Made by a program: the position numbers and the translations under genes. The notes beneath the pieces are model-generated. The model was not told the origin of the DNA, searched no databases, and saw nothing but the letters and a program-made list of their open reading frames with translations. A stretch of 64,000 nucleotides of DNA from Dryocola sp051307055 (GTDB lineage: Bacteria; Pseudomonadota; Gammaproteobacteria; Enterobacterales; Enterobacteriaceae): contig NZ_CP149994.1 of assembly GCF_051307055.1 (NCBI RefSeq), positions 3,224,001 through 3,288,000 on the forward strand, given 5' to 3'. Positions 40,877 to 48,648 of the stretch are shown here, piece after piece. Position 1 is the first letter of the stretch. Each line of letters begins with the position of its first letter.

Positions 40877-41770
40877 ATGACTACCAGAATAGCGAACACC
40901 CATTTCGGTTGCATTGGCATTGTCGGGCATCCACGCCACCCTACGGCATTGACCACGCATGAAATGCTCTACCGCTGGCTAAGCGAAAAAGGCTACGACG
41001 TCATCGTGGAACAGCAGATTGCCCAGGAGCTGCGCCTTAAAAATGTCAAAACCGGCACGCTGGCGGAGATCGGCCAGCTCGCCGACCTGGCCGTGGTAGT
41101 CGGTGGCGATGGCAATATGCTTGGCGCTGCGCGCGTGCTTGCACGTTATGACATCAAAGTGATCGGCATCAACCGTGGCAATCTCGGCTTCCTCACCGAT
41201 CTTGACCCCGATAACGCACAGCAACAGCTGGCAGACGTGCTGGAAGGCCATTATATCGCCGAAAAACGCTTCCTGCTGGAAGCCCAGGTATGCCAGCACG
41301 ACACGCCCACCCGCTTAAGCACCGCCATCAATGAAGTGGTGCTGCACCCCGGCAAAGTCGCACATATGATTGAATTCGAAGTCTACATCGATGAAGTCTT
41401 CGCCTTCTCGCAGCGCTCTGACGGCCTGATCATCTCAACGCCTACCGGTTCAACGGCCTATTCGCTTTCCGCCGGCGGCCCAATTTTAACGCCTTCTCTG
41501 GACGCCATTACGCTGGTGCCGATGTTCCCGCACACGCTCTCAGCGCGCCCTTTAGTTATTAATAGTAGCAGCACCATCCGCCTGCGCTTTTCGCACATGC
41601 GCAGCGATCTGGAAGTCAGCTGCGACAGCCAGATTGCCCTGCCGATACAGGAGGGAGAAGACGTGCTGATTCGCCGCTGTGACTATCACCTCAACCTGAT
41701 ACACCCAAAAGATTACAGCTATTTCAACACATTGAGTTCGAAACTCGGCTGGTCAAAAAAATTATTCTAA
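40877..41770 (+). CDS. nadK: NAD(+) kinase
   Basis: Phosphorylates NAD to NADP. The product has 297 aa (E. coli 292), with the diacylglycerol-kinase-like motif VVGGDGNML and the substrate loop NEVVLHPGKVAHM...STPTGSTAYSLSAGGPI. The ATG at 40877 follows AAGGACC; the frame is open far upstream through antisense grpE, which is not coding. The extra N-terminal residues (MTTRIANTHFG) differ from E. coli's MNNHF start. Confidence 0.97.
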   Translation: MTTRIANTHFGCIGIVGHPRHPTALTTHEMLYRWLSEKGYDVIVEQQIAQELRLKNVKTGTLAEIGQLADLAVVVGGDGNMLGAARVLARYDIKVIGINRGNLGFLTDLDPDNAQQQLADVLEGHYIAEKRFLLEAQVCQHDTPTRLSTAINEVVLHPGKVAHMIEFEVYIDEVFAFSQRSDGLIISTPTGSTAYSLSAGGPILTPSLDAITLVPMFPHTLSARPLVINSSSTIRLRFSHMRSDLEVSCDSQIALPIQEGEDVLIRRCDYHLNLIHPKDYSYFNTLSSKLGWSKKLF

Positions 41771-41786
41771 AAGACGCATAAGCCGC

Positions 41787-41814
41787 TTTACTGTATAAAC
41801 AGCCAGGATATACT
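41787..41814 (+). promoter_or_regulatory. recN promoter
   Basis: -35 TTTACT (41787-41792), 16-bp spacer, -10 TATACT (41809-41814). Both elements overlap LexA boxes, explaining tight repression. Confidence 0.7.
41789..41808. promoter_or_regulatory. LexA (SOS) box 1 of recN
   Basis: TACTGTATAAACAGCCAGGA keeps the CTG-N10-CAG core of the LexA operator, matching E. coli recN box 1 in position. Confidence 0.8.
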
Positions 41815-41830
41815 GTACGTAACTACAGCT
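41811..41830. promoter_or_regulatory. LexA (SOS) box 2 of recN
   Basis: TACTGTACGTAACTACAGCT keeps CTG-N10-CAG, 22 bp after box 1 (two helical turns). Tandem LexA boxes are the E. coli recN arrangement. Confidence 0.8.
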
Positions 41831-41856
41831 ATGTTGTTATATACAGGAAGGTGGCT

Positions 41857-43518
41857 ATGCTGGCACAACTTACCATCAGTAACTTCGCAATCGTTCGTGA
41901 ACTGGAAATTGACTTTCATCACGGCATGACGGCCATCACCGGCGAAACCGGCGCCGGTAAATCCATTGCGATTGATGCCTTAGGGTTGTGCCTGGGCGGC
42001 CGGGCGGAAGCAGACATGGTCCGTCAGGGCGCCAGCCGCGCTGATTTATGCGCGCGCTTTTCTTTAAAAGATACTCCCGCCGCCCTGCGCTGGCTGGAAG
42101 AAAACCAGCTGGAAGATGGCCGGGAATGCCTGTTGCGCCGCGTTATCAGCGGCGACGGCCGCTCGCGTGGCTTTATCAACGGCACCGCCGTCCCTCTTTC
42201 CCAGCTGCGCGATCTCGGTCAGTTGCTCATTCAAATCCACGGCCAGCATGCGCACCAGCTGCTGCTAAAACCTGAACATCAAAAAAAGCTGTTAGACGGC
42301 TACGCTGGCGAGCACGCGCTCGTTGCGCAAATGGCAGAGCGCTATCGCGCCTGGCACCAGAGCTGCCGCTCCCTTGCCCAGCATCAGCAGCTTTCCCAGG
42401 AAAGGGCCGCGCGCGCGGAACTGCTGCACTACCAGCTTAAAGAGCTTAACGAATTTGCACCTGTTGCCGGTGAGTTCGAACACATCGACGAAGAATACAA
42501 ACGCCTGGCCAACAGCGGACAACTGCTTTCCACCAGCCAGCAGGCGCTGACTCTCCTCGCCGACGGCGAAGAGTGCAATTTGCAAAATCAGCTGCACACC
42601 GCACGCCAGCTAATGGCCGAACTTATCGGTATGGACAACAAGCTCTCCGGCGTGCTGGATATGCTTGAAGAAGCCGCCATCCAAATTTCCGAAGCCAGCG
42701 ACGAGCTGCGCCACTACAGCGACCGTCTGGATCTCGACCCGAATCGCCTGTACGAACTGGAACAACGCATCTCACGGCAGATAAACCTGGCGCGTAAGCA
42801 CCATATCTCCCCCGAAGAGCTGCCCCTGTTCCACAAGAAATTGCTTGATGAACAGCAACAGCTCGACGAGCAGGCCACTTCACAGGATGAGCTGATGCAG
42901 GCAGTGGCGCATCACCATCAGCAGGCGCTGTGCGTGGCGCGCGATCTGCATCTGCGCCGCACCCATTACGCAACCGAGCTGTGCCAGCTTATTACAGAAA
43001 GCATGCACTCGCTTTCTATGCCGCACGGCAAGCTGGCTATTGAGGTTGAATTCAACGAAAACCATCTCACTGCCGAAGGCGCCGATCGTATCGACTTCCG
43101 GGTCAGCACTAACCCGGGGCAGCCCCTGCAACCGCTGGCAAAAGTCGCCTCCGGCGGCGAGCTGTCGCGTATCGCGCTGGCCATCCAGGTAATCACCGCC
43201 CGTAAGATGGAAACGCCGGCGTTAATTTTCGATGAAGTGGATGTCGGGATCAGCGGGCCAACGGCTGCCGTAGTGGGTAAACTGCTGCGTCAGTTGGGCG
43301 AATCAACGCAGGTGATGTGCGTAACACACCTGCCGCAGGTTGCAGGCTGCGGGCATCATCACTTCTTTGTCAGTAAAGAAACCGACGGTGAAATGACGGA
43401 AACCCATATGCAGCCGCTGGACAAGCGCTCGCGTCTGCAAGAGCTGGCCCGCCTGCTTGGCGGCAGCGAGGTAACCCGCAATACGCTGGCTAACGCTAAA
43501 GAGCTGCTGGCGGCTTAA
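41857..43518 (+). CDS. recN: DNA repair protein RecN
   Basis: SMC-like ATPase used in double-strand break repair, strongly SOS-induced. The 553-aa product has an N-terminal Walker A (ITGETGAGKSIAIDAL, residues about 29-44), a central coiled coil, and a C-terminal half with the ABC signature VASGGELSRIALA and Walker B ALIFDEVDVGISG. The C-terminal Leu-Ala-Ala fits ClpXP turnover as in E. coli. The ATG at 41857 follows AGGAAGG; the GTG at 41851 overlaps that SD and is rejected. Confidence 0.97.
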   Translation: MLAQLTISNFAIVRELEIDFHHGMTAITGETGAGKSIAIDALGLCLGGRAEADMVRQGASRADLCARFSLKDTPAALRWLEENQLEDGRECLLRRVISGDGRSRGFINGTAVPLSQLRDLGQLLIQIHGQHAHQLLLKPEHQKKLLDGYAGEHALVAQMAERYRAWHQSCRSLAQHQQLSQERAARAELLHYQLKELNEFAPVAGEFEHIDEEYKRLANSGQLLSTSQQALTLLADGEECNLQNQLHTARQLMAELIGMDNKLSGVLDMLEEAAIQISEASDELRHYSDRLDLDPNRLYELEQRISRQINLARKHHISPEELPLFHKKLLDEQQQLDEQATSQDELMQAVAHHHQQALCVARDLHLRRTHYATELCQLITESMHSLSMPHGKLAIEVEFNENHLTAEGADRIDFRVSTNPGQPLQPLAKVASGGELSRIALAIQVITARKMETPALIFDEVDVGISGPTAAVVGKLLRQLGESTQVMCVTHLPQVAGCGHHHFFVSKETDGEMTETHMQPLDKRSRLQELARLLGGSEVTRNTLANAKELLAA

Positions 43519-43738
43519 CGGGGCACAGAATTACGGCAGGGCAATCTGCCATAGGCCGTACAAAAAAACAGCATTCGGCCAGCGCGTTGGCAATTGAACA
43601 GCTTTTGAGCCAACTTTTTTGGTCTCCCAGGGTCTGAGTTGAGCGCCTTAAGGTTTTAAACTGCGAAAAGGTTTATTATCATCGGCATATTACGAATGAG
43701 CCACGTGCTGCTCGGCCCCGAAAAGGAATCAAAACATT

Positions 43739-44083
43739 ATGCGCTGTAAAACGCTGACTGCTGCCGCAGCGGTTCTTCTGATGTTGACCGCAGGCTGTTC
43801 CACTCTGGAGCGAGTGGTTTACCGCCCCGATATCAACCAGGGGAACTACCTGACACAAAATGATGTGTCGAAGATCCGTACCGGTATGACTCAACAGCAG
43901 GTTGCTTATGCCCTGGGTACGCCGATGATGTCCGACCCGTTCGGCACCAATACCTGGTTCTACGTATTCCGCCAGCAGCCTGGTCATGAAGGCGTAACGC
44001 AGCAAACGCTGACGCTGACCTTCAACAGCAGCGGCGTATTAACCAACATCGACAACAAGCCAAAGCTGGAAAAAAATCGCTAA
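43739..44083 (+). CDS. bamE: Outer membrane assembly lipoprotein BamE (SmpA)
   Basis: Small lipoprotein of the BAM complex, 114 aa (E. coli 113). The signal peptide ends in LTAGC with Cys20 lipidated; the SmpA/OmlA domain follows with the conserved IRTGMTQQQVAYALGTP and DPFGTNTWFYVFR. Preceded by a possible TATTAT -10 at 43674. Followed by a terminator. Confidence 0.97.
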   Translation: MRCKTLTAAAAVLLMLTAGCSTLERVVYRPDINQGNYLTQNDVSKIRTGMTQQQVAYALGTPMMSDPFGTNTWFYVFRQQPGHEGVTQQTLTLTFNSSGVLTNIDNKPKLEKNR

Positions 44084-44098
44084 GGTGAGATGCAGATG

Positions 44099-44126
44099 AA
44101 AAAAGGCGCTTAATGCGCCTTTTTAT
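44099..44126. terminator. bamE terminator
   Basis: AAAAAAGGCGC-TTAAT-GCGCCTTTTTA, a compact stem with A and T runs, working for bamE and probably for convergent rnfH, whose stop lies within it. Confidence 0.88.
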
Positions 44127-44410
44127 TTTTGTGCTTTCGCCGCGCGTTGACGCCGTAACTCTTTGGGATCGGCAATCAGCGGGCGATAGATCTCCACCCT
44201 GTCGCCTTCGTTCACCTCATCGGTGAGTTTTACCGGACGGCTGAAAATACCGACTTTATTTTTGCTCAAATCGATATCGCTACGCAGTTCCAGCAGGCCC
44301 GAAGCTTCTATCGCCTGCGCTACCGTGCTGCCCTGCGCCAGTTTTACCTGCTGCAGGTATTGCTTTTCAGGCAGAGCATAAACCACCTCGACCTTGATCT
44401 CAGGCGACAC
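44123..44410 (-). CDS. rnfH: RnfH family ubiquitin-like protein
   Basis: 95-aa beta-grasp (ubiquitin-like) protein matching E. coli RnfH/YfjF (96 aa), with EVVYALPEKQYLQQVKL and NEGDRVEIYRPLIADPKELRRQR. Function is not clear. The start is GTG at 44410, inside the end of ratA (11-bp overlap), giving the E. coli length; the open frame further upstream runs antiparallel to nothing and is coupled translation space. Confidence 0.92.
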   Translation of the reverse strand: MSPEIKVEVVYALPEKQYLQQVKLAQGSTVAQAIEASGLLELRSDIDLSKNKVGIFSRPVKLTDEVNEGDRVEIYRPLIADPKELRRQRAAKAQK

Positions 44411-44837
44411 TGTAAACCTCTTTGGCCCGTACGGTAAAAGCCTGCACCATACTGCTGGCAAGCTCTTTAAAGATGCGGCCGAACGCCAGCTCGATCAGCT
44501 TGTTGGTGAACTCAAAATCAAGCTGGAACTGGATACGGCAGGCATCGGCACCCAGCGACGTAAAGGTCCAGCCTCCCCGGAGAGATTTAAACGGCCCGTC
44601 GACGAGGTGCATCAAAATGCTCTGATTGCTGGTTAATGTATTACGTGTGGTGAATGTTTTGCTGATCCCCGCTTTCGAGACATCTACCGCCGCCGTCATC
44701 TGGCTGGCGGAAGCGTCAATGACCCGGCTGCCGGTGCAACCGGGTAAAAAGTCCGGATAGGAGTCCACATCGTTCACTAACTTATACATCTGCTCCGCGC
44801 TGTAAGGCACCAGGGCAGTACGACTGATCTGAGGCAT
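44400..44837 (-). CDS. ratA: Ribosome association toxin RatA (START/COQ10-like)
   Basis: 145-aa START-fold protein (IPR COQ10/RatA type) with the motifs ISRTALVPYSAEQMYKLVND and DGPFKSLRGGWTF. In E. coli RatA binds the 50S subunit and was described as blocking subunit joining; homologues bind coenzyme Q. The toxin role with RnfH as partner has not held up well, so the pair is best described by family. Upstream gene of the ratA-rnfH unit, divergent from smpB. Confidence 0.94.
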   Translation of the reverse strand: MPQISRTALVPYSAEQMYKLVNDVDSYPDFLPGCTGSRVIDASASQMTAAVDVSKAGISKTFTTRNTLTSNQSILMHLVDGPFKSLRGGWTFTSLGADACRIQFQLDFEFTNKLIELAFGRIFKELASSMVQAFTVRAKEVYSVA

Positions 44838-44992
44838 AGTAATTCCTGTGAGTCATACACCTCATAAATAATAACATCTATCCTCAGGCAAAGAAAAACT
44901 CTTAGCCCGCAGGCATGCTAAGATATCTCCTTTCCGCCCGTGAGTTGCGCGGGGTGTTTTTGAACTCTTGATTGCGTATACTGAGCAGCACT

Positions 44993-45475
44993 ATGACAAA
45001 GAAAAAAGCACACAAACCTGGCTCAGCCACTATTGCGCAGAATAAGCGCGCCCGTCACGAATACTTTATTGAAGATGAATTTGAAGCGGGGCTTGTACTG
45101 CAAGGCTGGGAAGTAAAAACATTGCGCGCCGGGAAGGCCAATATCAGCGACAGCTACGTTATTCTGAAAGACGGCGAGGCCTTTCTGTTCGGCGCAAACT
45201 TCACCCCGCTGAACGTTGCCTCAAGCCATGTTGTCTGCGATCCAACCCGTACCCGTAAGCTGCTGCTGAACCAACGCGAGCTGGATAACTTATACGGCCG
45301 CATTAACCGTGACGGCTACACCGTAGTTGCGCTTTCCATGTACTGGAAAAATGCCTGGTGCAAAGTAAAAATCGGCGTTGCTAAGGGTAAGAAACAGCAC
45401 GACAAACGTACCGATTTGAAAGATCGCGAATGGGCGCTGGATAAAGCGCGCATCATGAAGCACGCGGGCCGCTGA
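44993..45475 (+). CDS. smpB: tmRNA-binding protein SmpB
   Basis: Partner of tmRNA in ribosome rescue. The 160-aa product equals E. coli SmpB: OB-fold (NKRARHEYFIEDEFEAGLVLQGWEVK...) and basic C-terminal tail (KGKKQHDKRTDLKDREW) that enters the mRNA channel. The ATG at 44993 is used in E. coli. The frame is open seven codons further. The tmRNA gene follows 81 bases downstream. Confidence 0.98.
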   Translation: MTKKKAHKPGSATIAQNKRARHEYFIEDEFEAGLVLQGWEVKTLRAGKANISDSYVILKDGEAFLFGANFTPLNVASSHVVCDPTRTRKLLLNQRELDNLYGRINRDGYTVVALSMYWKNAWCKVKIGVAKGKKQHDKRTDLKDREWALDKARIMKHAGR

Positions 45476-45536
45476 TTACTACCGGTAAGCGTCACCAGGC
45501 AAGGTAAAGGGCTGGTAACTGACAACAAAACTCTGT

Positions 45537-45542
45537 TATACT
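45537..45542 (+). promoter_or_regulatory. -10 element of ssrA promoter
   Basis: TATACT 15 bases before the mature tmRNA 5' end, embedded in CTGTTATACTTTC as in E. coli. The -35 box is not clear by eye. Confidence 0.6.
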
Positions 45543-45556
45543 TTCAAAACACTTGT

Positions 45557-45920
45557 GGGGCTGATTCTGGATTCGACGGGATTTGCGAAACCCAAGGTGC
45601 ATGCCGAGGGGCGGTTGGCCTCGTAAAAAGCCGCAAAAAAATAGTCGCAAACGACGAAAACTACGCCCTAGCAGCTTAATAACCTGCTAAGAGCCCTCTC
45701 TCCCTAGCCTCCGCTCTTAGGACGGGGATCAAGAGAGGTCAAACCCAAAAGAGATCGTGTGGATGCCTTGCCTGGGGCTGAAGCATTAAACTTAATCAGG
45801 ATAGTTTGGTAATGGCGTGTCTGTCCGCAGTTGCCCGGCGAATGTAAAGATATGACTAAGCATGTAGTACCGACGGTCTAGGAATTTCGGACGCGGGTTC
45901 AACTCCCGCCAGCTCCACCA
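45557..45920 (+). ncRNA. ssrA: Transfer-messenger RNA (tmRNA)
   Basis: 364-nt tmRNA nearly identical to E. coli. The 5' GGGGCTGATTCTGGATTCGAC pairs with the 3' TCAACTCCCGCCAGCTCCACCA to form the tRNA-like domain with encoded CCA. The tag reading frame at 45647-45679 encodes ANDENYALAA then TAA. The gene works with smpB just upstream. Its 3' end is the integration site of the island that follows; the gene is kept intact by the integrated element. Confidence 0.98.
45890..45920 (+). mobile_element. Left attachment site (attL) of the CP4-57-like island in ssrA
   Basis: The 3' end of ssrA (GGACGCGGGTTCAACTCCC region) is the usual target of P4-family integrases such as IntA of CP4-57, and an intA gene begins 205 bases downstream. 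No second copy of the ssrA 3' end is found in the window, so attR lies to the right. Exact crossover bases cannot be fixed without attR. Confidence 0.55.
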
Positions 45921-45966
45921 AAATTCTCCATCGGTGATTACCAGAGTCATCCGATGAAGTCCTAAG

Positions 45967-46001
45967 AGCCCGCACGGCGCAAGCCCTGCGGGCTTTTTTG
46001 T
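45967..46001 (+). terminator. Terminator after ssrA
   Basis: AGCCCGCA ... TGCGGGCT followed by TTTTTTG: 8-bp stem, 47 bases after tmRNA. Confidence 0.85.
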
Positions 46002-46051
46002 GCCCTCAATTTGTCCCGCGAAGTCCGAAGAGAACTAATTAAATCCGAACC

Positions 46052-46108
46052 TTTTAGGCACCTTGTTAGGCACCTCATAAAGCTTTATTGTTTTTTAGGT
46101 GCCTAAAA
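46052..46108. repeat. Three TTAGGCACC repeats upstream of intA
   Basis: TTTTAGGCACC (46052-46062), TTAGGCACCT (46066-46075) and its inverse AGGTGCCTAAAA (46097-46108) cluster within 60 bp, ending 16 bases before the intA start. Likely integrase arm-type or autoregulatory sites. Confidence 0.6.
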
Positions 46109-46124
46109 CTATGGAAACCCGGCA

Positions 46125-47366
46125 ATGGCAAGACAAACCAAACCTCTTTCCGTCAAGGAAATCGAATCCGCCAAACCCAGGGAAGCGGACTACGTTCTCT
46201 ATGATGGCGATGGCCTTGAGCTACTGATCAAACCCAGCGGGAGTAAAATCTGGCAGTTTCGCTACATTCGCCCTGTTACCAAGAAGCGTGCGAAAAAGAG
46301 CATAGGCCCCTACCCGTCAGTTACCCTTGCCGATGCCAGAAACTACCGGGCAGAGTCTCGCTCTCTCCTGGCGAAACAAATCGATCCACAGGAACATCAG
46401 CAAGAACAACTGCGCAGTTCGCTGGAAGCCAAAACCAATACTTTCCAACTCGTAGCTGAACGATGGTGGAATGTGAAGAAAGCCAGCGTGACAGAGGATT
46501 ATGCCGACGATATCTGGCGCTCTCTTGAAAGAGATATCTTTCCTGCAATTGGCGACATTAGCGTTACAGATATTAAAGCACACACACTGGTTCAGGCCGT
46601 CCAACCGGTTCAGGCCAGAGGAGCACTGGAAACCGTCCGTCGCCTTTGTCAGCGTATTAACGAAGTCATGATTTATGCGCAGAACACGGGCCTGATTGAT
46701 GCTGTTCCTAGTGTCAATATTGGCAAAGCCTTCGAGAAGCCTCAAAAGAAGAACATGCCAAGCATTCGGCCCGATCAGTTACCGCAACTCATGCAGACCA
46801 TGCGCACCGCCAGCATTAATCTGTCAACCCGGTTCCTGTTTATGTGGCAGCTTCTCACTATTACCCGCCCTGCCGAAGCCGCTGAGGCTCGTTGGGATGA
46901 AATAGACTTTGAGGCTAACGAATGGAAAATTCCAGCAGCCAGGATGAAAATGAACCGGGATCATACCGTTCCATTGTCCGATGAAGCTCTCGCTATTCTG
47001 GAAATGATGAAGCCACTTAGCGGTAACCGGGAATTTATCTTCCCCAGCCGCATAAAACCTAACCAGCCAATGAACAGCCAAACCGTTAACGCATCGCTGA
47101 AACGAGCAGGTTTTGGTGGTGTGCTCGTTTCCCACGGGCTGCGATCTATTGCCAGCACGGCCCTTAATGAGCAAGGCTTTCCACCTGATGTTATTGAGGC
47201 TGCCCTTGCTCATGTGGATAAGAATGAGGTTCGTCGTGCGTATAACCGTAGTGACTATCTTGAGCAACGACGACCAATGATGCACTGGTGGGCTGATTTT
47301 GTTATGGCTGCTGAGCACGGAAGTATGATTGGAGATGGCATTCGAGGTATAAGGCTTGTCGGTTAA
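46125..47366 (+). CDS. intA: P4-family tyrosine integrase IntA
   Basis: Site-specific recombinase that inserts the island at ssrA. 413 aa, the length of CP4-57 IntA. N-terminal DUF4102 arm-binding domain (LSVKEIESAKPREADYVLYD, SIGPYPSVTLADAR), core-binding domain, and catalytic domain with the tyrosine recombinase residues: Arg in TITRPAEAAEARW, His/Arg in SHGLRSIAST, and the late H...Y pair (LAHVDKNEVRRAYNR). Intact. Directly next to ssrA, as usual for this family. Confidence 0.95.
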   Translation: MARQTKPLSVKEIESAKPREADYVLYDGDGLELLIKPSGSKIWQFRYIRPVTKKRAKKSIGPYPSVTLADARNYRAESRSLLAKQIDPQEHQQEQLRSSLEAKTNTFQLVAERWWNVKKASVTEDYADDIWRSLERDIFPAIGDISVTDIKAHTLVQAVQPVQARGALETVRRLCQRINEVMIYAQNTGLIDAVPSVNIGKAFEKPQKKNMPSIRPDQLPQLMQTMRTASINLSTRFLFMWQLLTITRPAEAAEARWDEIDFEANEWKIPAARMKMNRDHTVPLSDEALAILEMMKPLSGNREFIFPSRIKPNQPMNSQTVNASLKRAGFGGVLVSHGLRSIASTALNEQGFPPDVIEAALAHVDKNEVRRAYNRSDYLEQRRPMMHWWADFVMAAEHGSMIGDGIRGIRLVG

Positions 47367-47426
47367 TAACGGTGTAAGCGCTCAGTATAGGCGCTTACAC
47401 CTTTGTCGGTAATTCGGATTATGATT

Positions 47427-47669
47427 TTATTTACTCATTTTAGATTTGCTAGTTTTTACGTCCTTAGCATTAAAGGCATGTTTCACATCATCAATCTGTA
47501 ATGACCATCTTTTTAAGATAATCTCACGCAGTGATTCTTCACTGCTTACATGTGATCCTTGAAAATTATTTTTTTCGATAAAAGCCCACAATGGATTTAT
47601 AACATCCTCAATCACAGCACTCTTGTTTTTCCAACCATCCTCAGGAGAATTTTTATAAATTAATTTCAC
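47427..47669 (-). CDS. Hypothetical protein, probably 3' part of a frameshifted yfjH-like gene
   Basis: 80 codons from a GTG at 47669, which has AGGAGGAG just upstream, so it could be translated by itself. However, the same frame stays open upstream to about 47755 and reads GVKKADIYKIIQEELVK, natural-looking protein without a start codon. Joining it to the previous frame by removing one A in the A-rich stretch near 47750-47766 gives one continuous protein of about 290 aa. CP4-57 has yfjH (284 aa) on the same strand in the same slot between intA and alpA. I infer a broken yfjH-like gene. Confidence 0.6.
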   Translation of the reverse strand: MKLIYKNSPEDGWKNKSAVIEDVINPLWAFIEKNNFQGSHVSSEESLREIILKRWSLQIDDVKHAFNAKDVKTSKSKMSK

Positions 47670-47706
47670 AAGCTCCTCCTGTATAATTTTATATATATCG
47701 GCCTTC

Positions 47707-48294
47707 TTAACACCTCCTTTTTTTTCCTGCGTTACACCTGATCTTAGAAAGTTTCTTTATTTTATCATATTCGATTTTAAACCAAACCATTCCGAGACAT
47801 TTATCTAATAGCTCAGAAGCCATAAGCAGTGCATCAAACGCAACTTGCTCATCATCTTGTATAATGGATACTCCCCACTGATACGACATTGAGACGTACA
47901 CCAAATGTGAGATGAATACATCTTCTATCGAACTATCTAAGATAAATGGTCTCATTGTCTCCCTAGAAATCCGTGTTTCCAAATCTCTCCAGCATTCTTT
48001 TATAGGATTATATATTGCCTTGTACTCATCCTTACTTAGCAGAACTCCGTTTACCTGATGGTATCTGGATTCTCCTGATGGTAGCTCAGCATAAGACGAT
48101 ACTTCTGTACCAATCCTTGCAGGATCACAATATACTAATTTCATTCTTGCAAGCTCCTCCCGCATCGTTGGATAATGTTCATCCAATGCGTGAGCGTGTT
48201 CCTTCCATTCGCAACCTGCCATAGCCTTCGAGAGCTCTTCAAATTTACGCCTGCTTTTTTCATGCAACCTAGCAAGAGATATCATTTTTACCAT
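47707..48294 (-). CDS. Hypothetical protein, probably 5' part of a frameshifted yfjH-like gene
   Basis: About 195 residues, mostly helical and charged, with Trp/Cys/His-containing KAMAGCEWKEHAHALDEHYP near the N-terminus; no domain recognised. The C-terminus ends abruptly in KKRRC after a run of eight A bases, while a better continuation exists in another frame (see the 47427 entry). Three possible starts (GTG 48315, ATG 48294, ATG 48285) lack a good SD; 48294 is a compromise. Low GC compared with the core chromosome, typical of island genes. Confidence 0.6.
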   Translation of the reverse strand: MVKMISLARLHEKSRRKFEELSKAMAGCEWKEHAHALDEHYPTMREELARMKLVYCDPARIGTEVSSYAELPSGESRYHQVNGVLLSKDEYKAIYNPIKECWRDLETRISRETMRPFILDSSIEDVFISHLVYVSMSYQWGVSIIQDDEQVAFDALLMASELLDKCLGMVWFKIEYDKIKKLSKIRCNAGKKRRC

Positions 48295-48409
48295 TTTTAT
48301 CAACAAGTTAAACACTGTAAAAAATATTTTTTTGGTAGCTACATTTTTTACACTTCACATTCCGGCTAATCTCACAAAACCAAACCTAACCAATGAGGGA
48401 CAAACAAGT

Positions 48410-48622
48410 ATGAACACTTCATCTGCAGTTAGAATACTCCGGTTACCTGCTGTTATCCATAAAACAGGCATATCACGGGCTACGATCTACGACTGGTTGA
48501 ATCCTAAATCACCACGTTACGATCCAACCTTCCCTAAGAAAAGAAAACTTGGGAAACAATCTATTGGTTGGCTTGAATCAGAAATTGATGAGTGGTTGTT
48601 GCTTCGTAGTCTTGTTAATTGA
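48410..48622 (+). CDS. alpA: AlpA-family excisionase/transcriptional regulator
   Basis: 70-aa MerR-type winged helix protein, exactly the length of CP4-57 AlpA. Motif: LPAVIHKTGISRATIYDWLN with a recognition helix, then SIGWLESEIDEWLLLR. In CP4-57, AlpA activates intA and promotes excision. Start ATG at 48410 with GAGGGA upstream; divergent from the yfjH-like gene, 27 bp before the yfjI-like gene. Confidence 0.9.
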   Translation: MNTSSAVRILRLPAVIHKTGISRATIYDWLNPKSPRYDPTFPKKRKLGKQSIGWLESEIDEWLLLRSLVN

Positions 48623-48648
48623 TCTAAAAGAGGAGCTAGATAAGGTGT

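Noticed and set aside
44123..44837. ratA-rnfH as a toxin-antitoxin system
   Set aside because: The pair is a conserved housekeeping arrangement in enterobacteria; the name is historical and an antitoxin role of RnfH is not supported.
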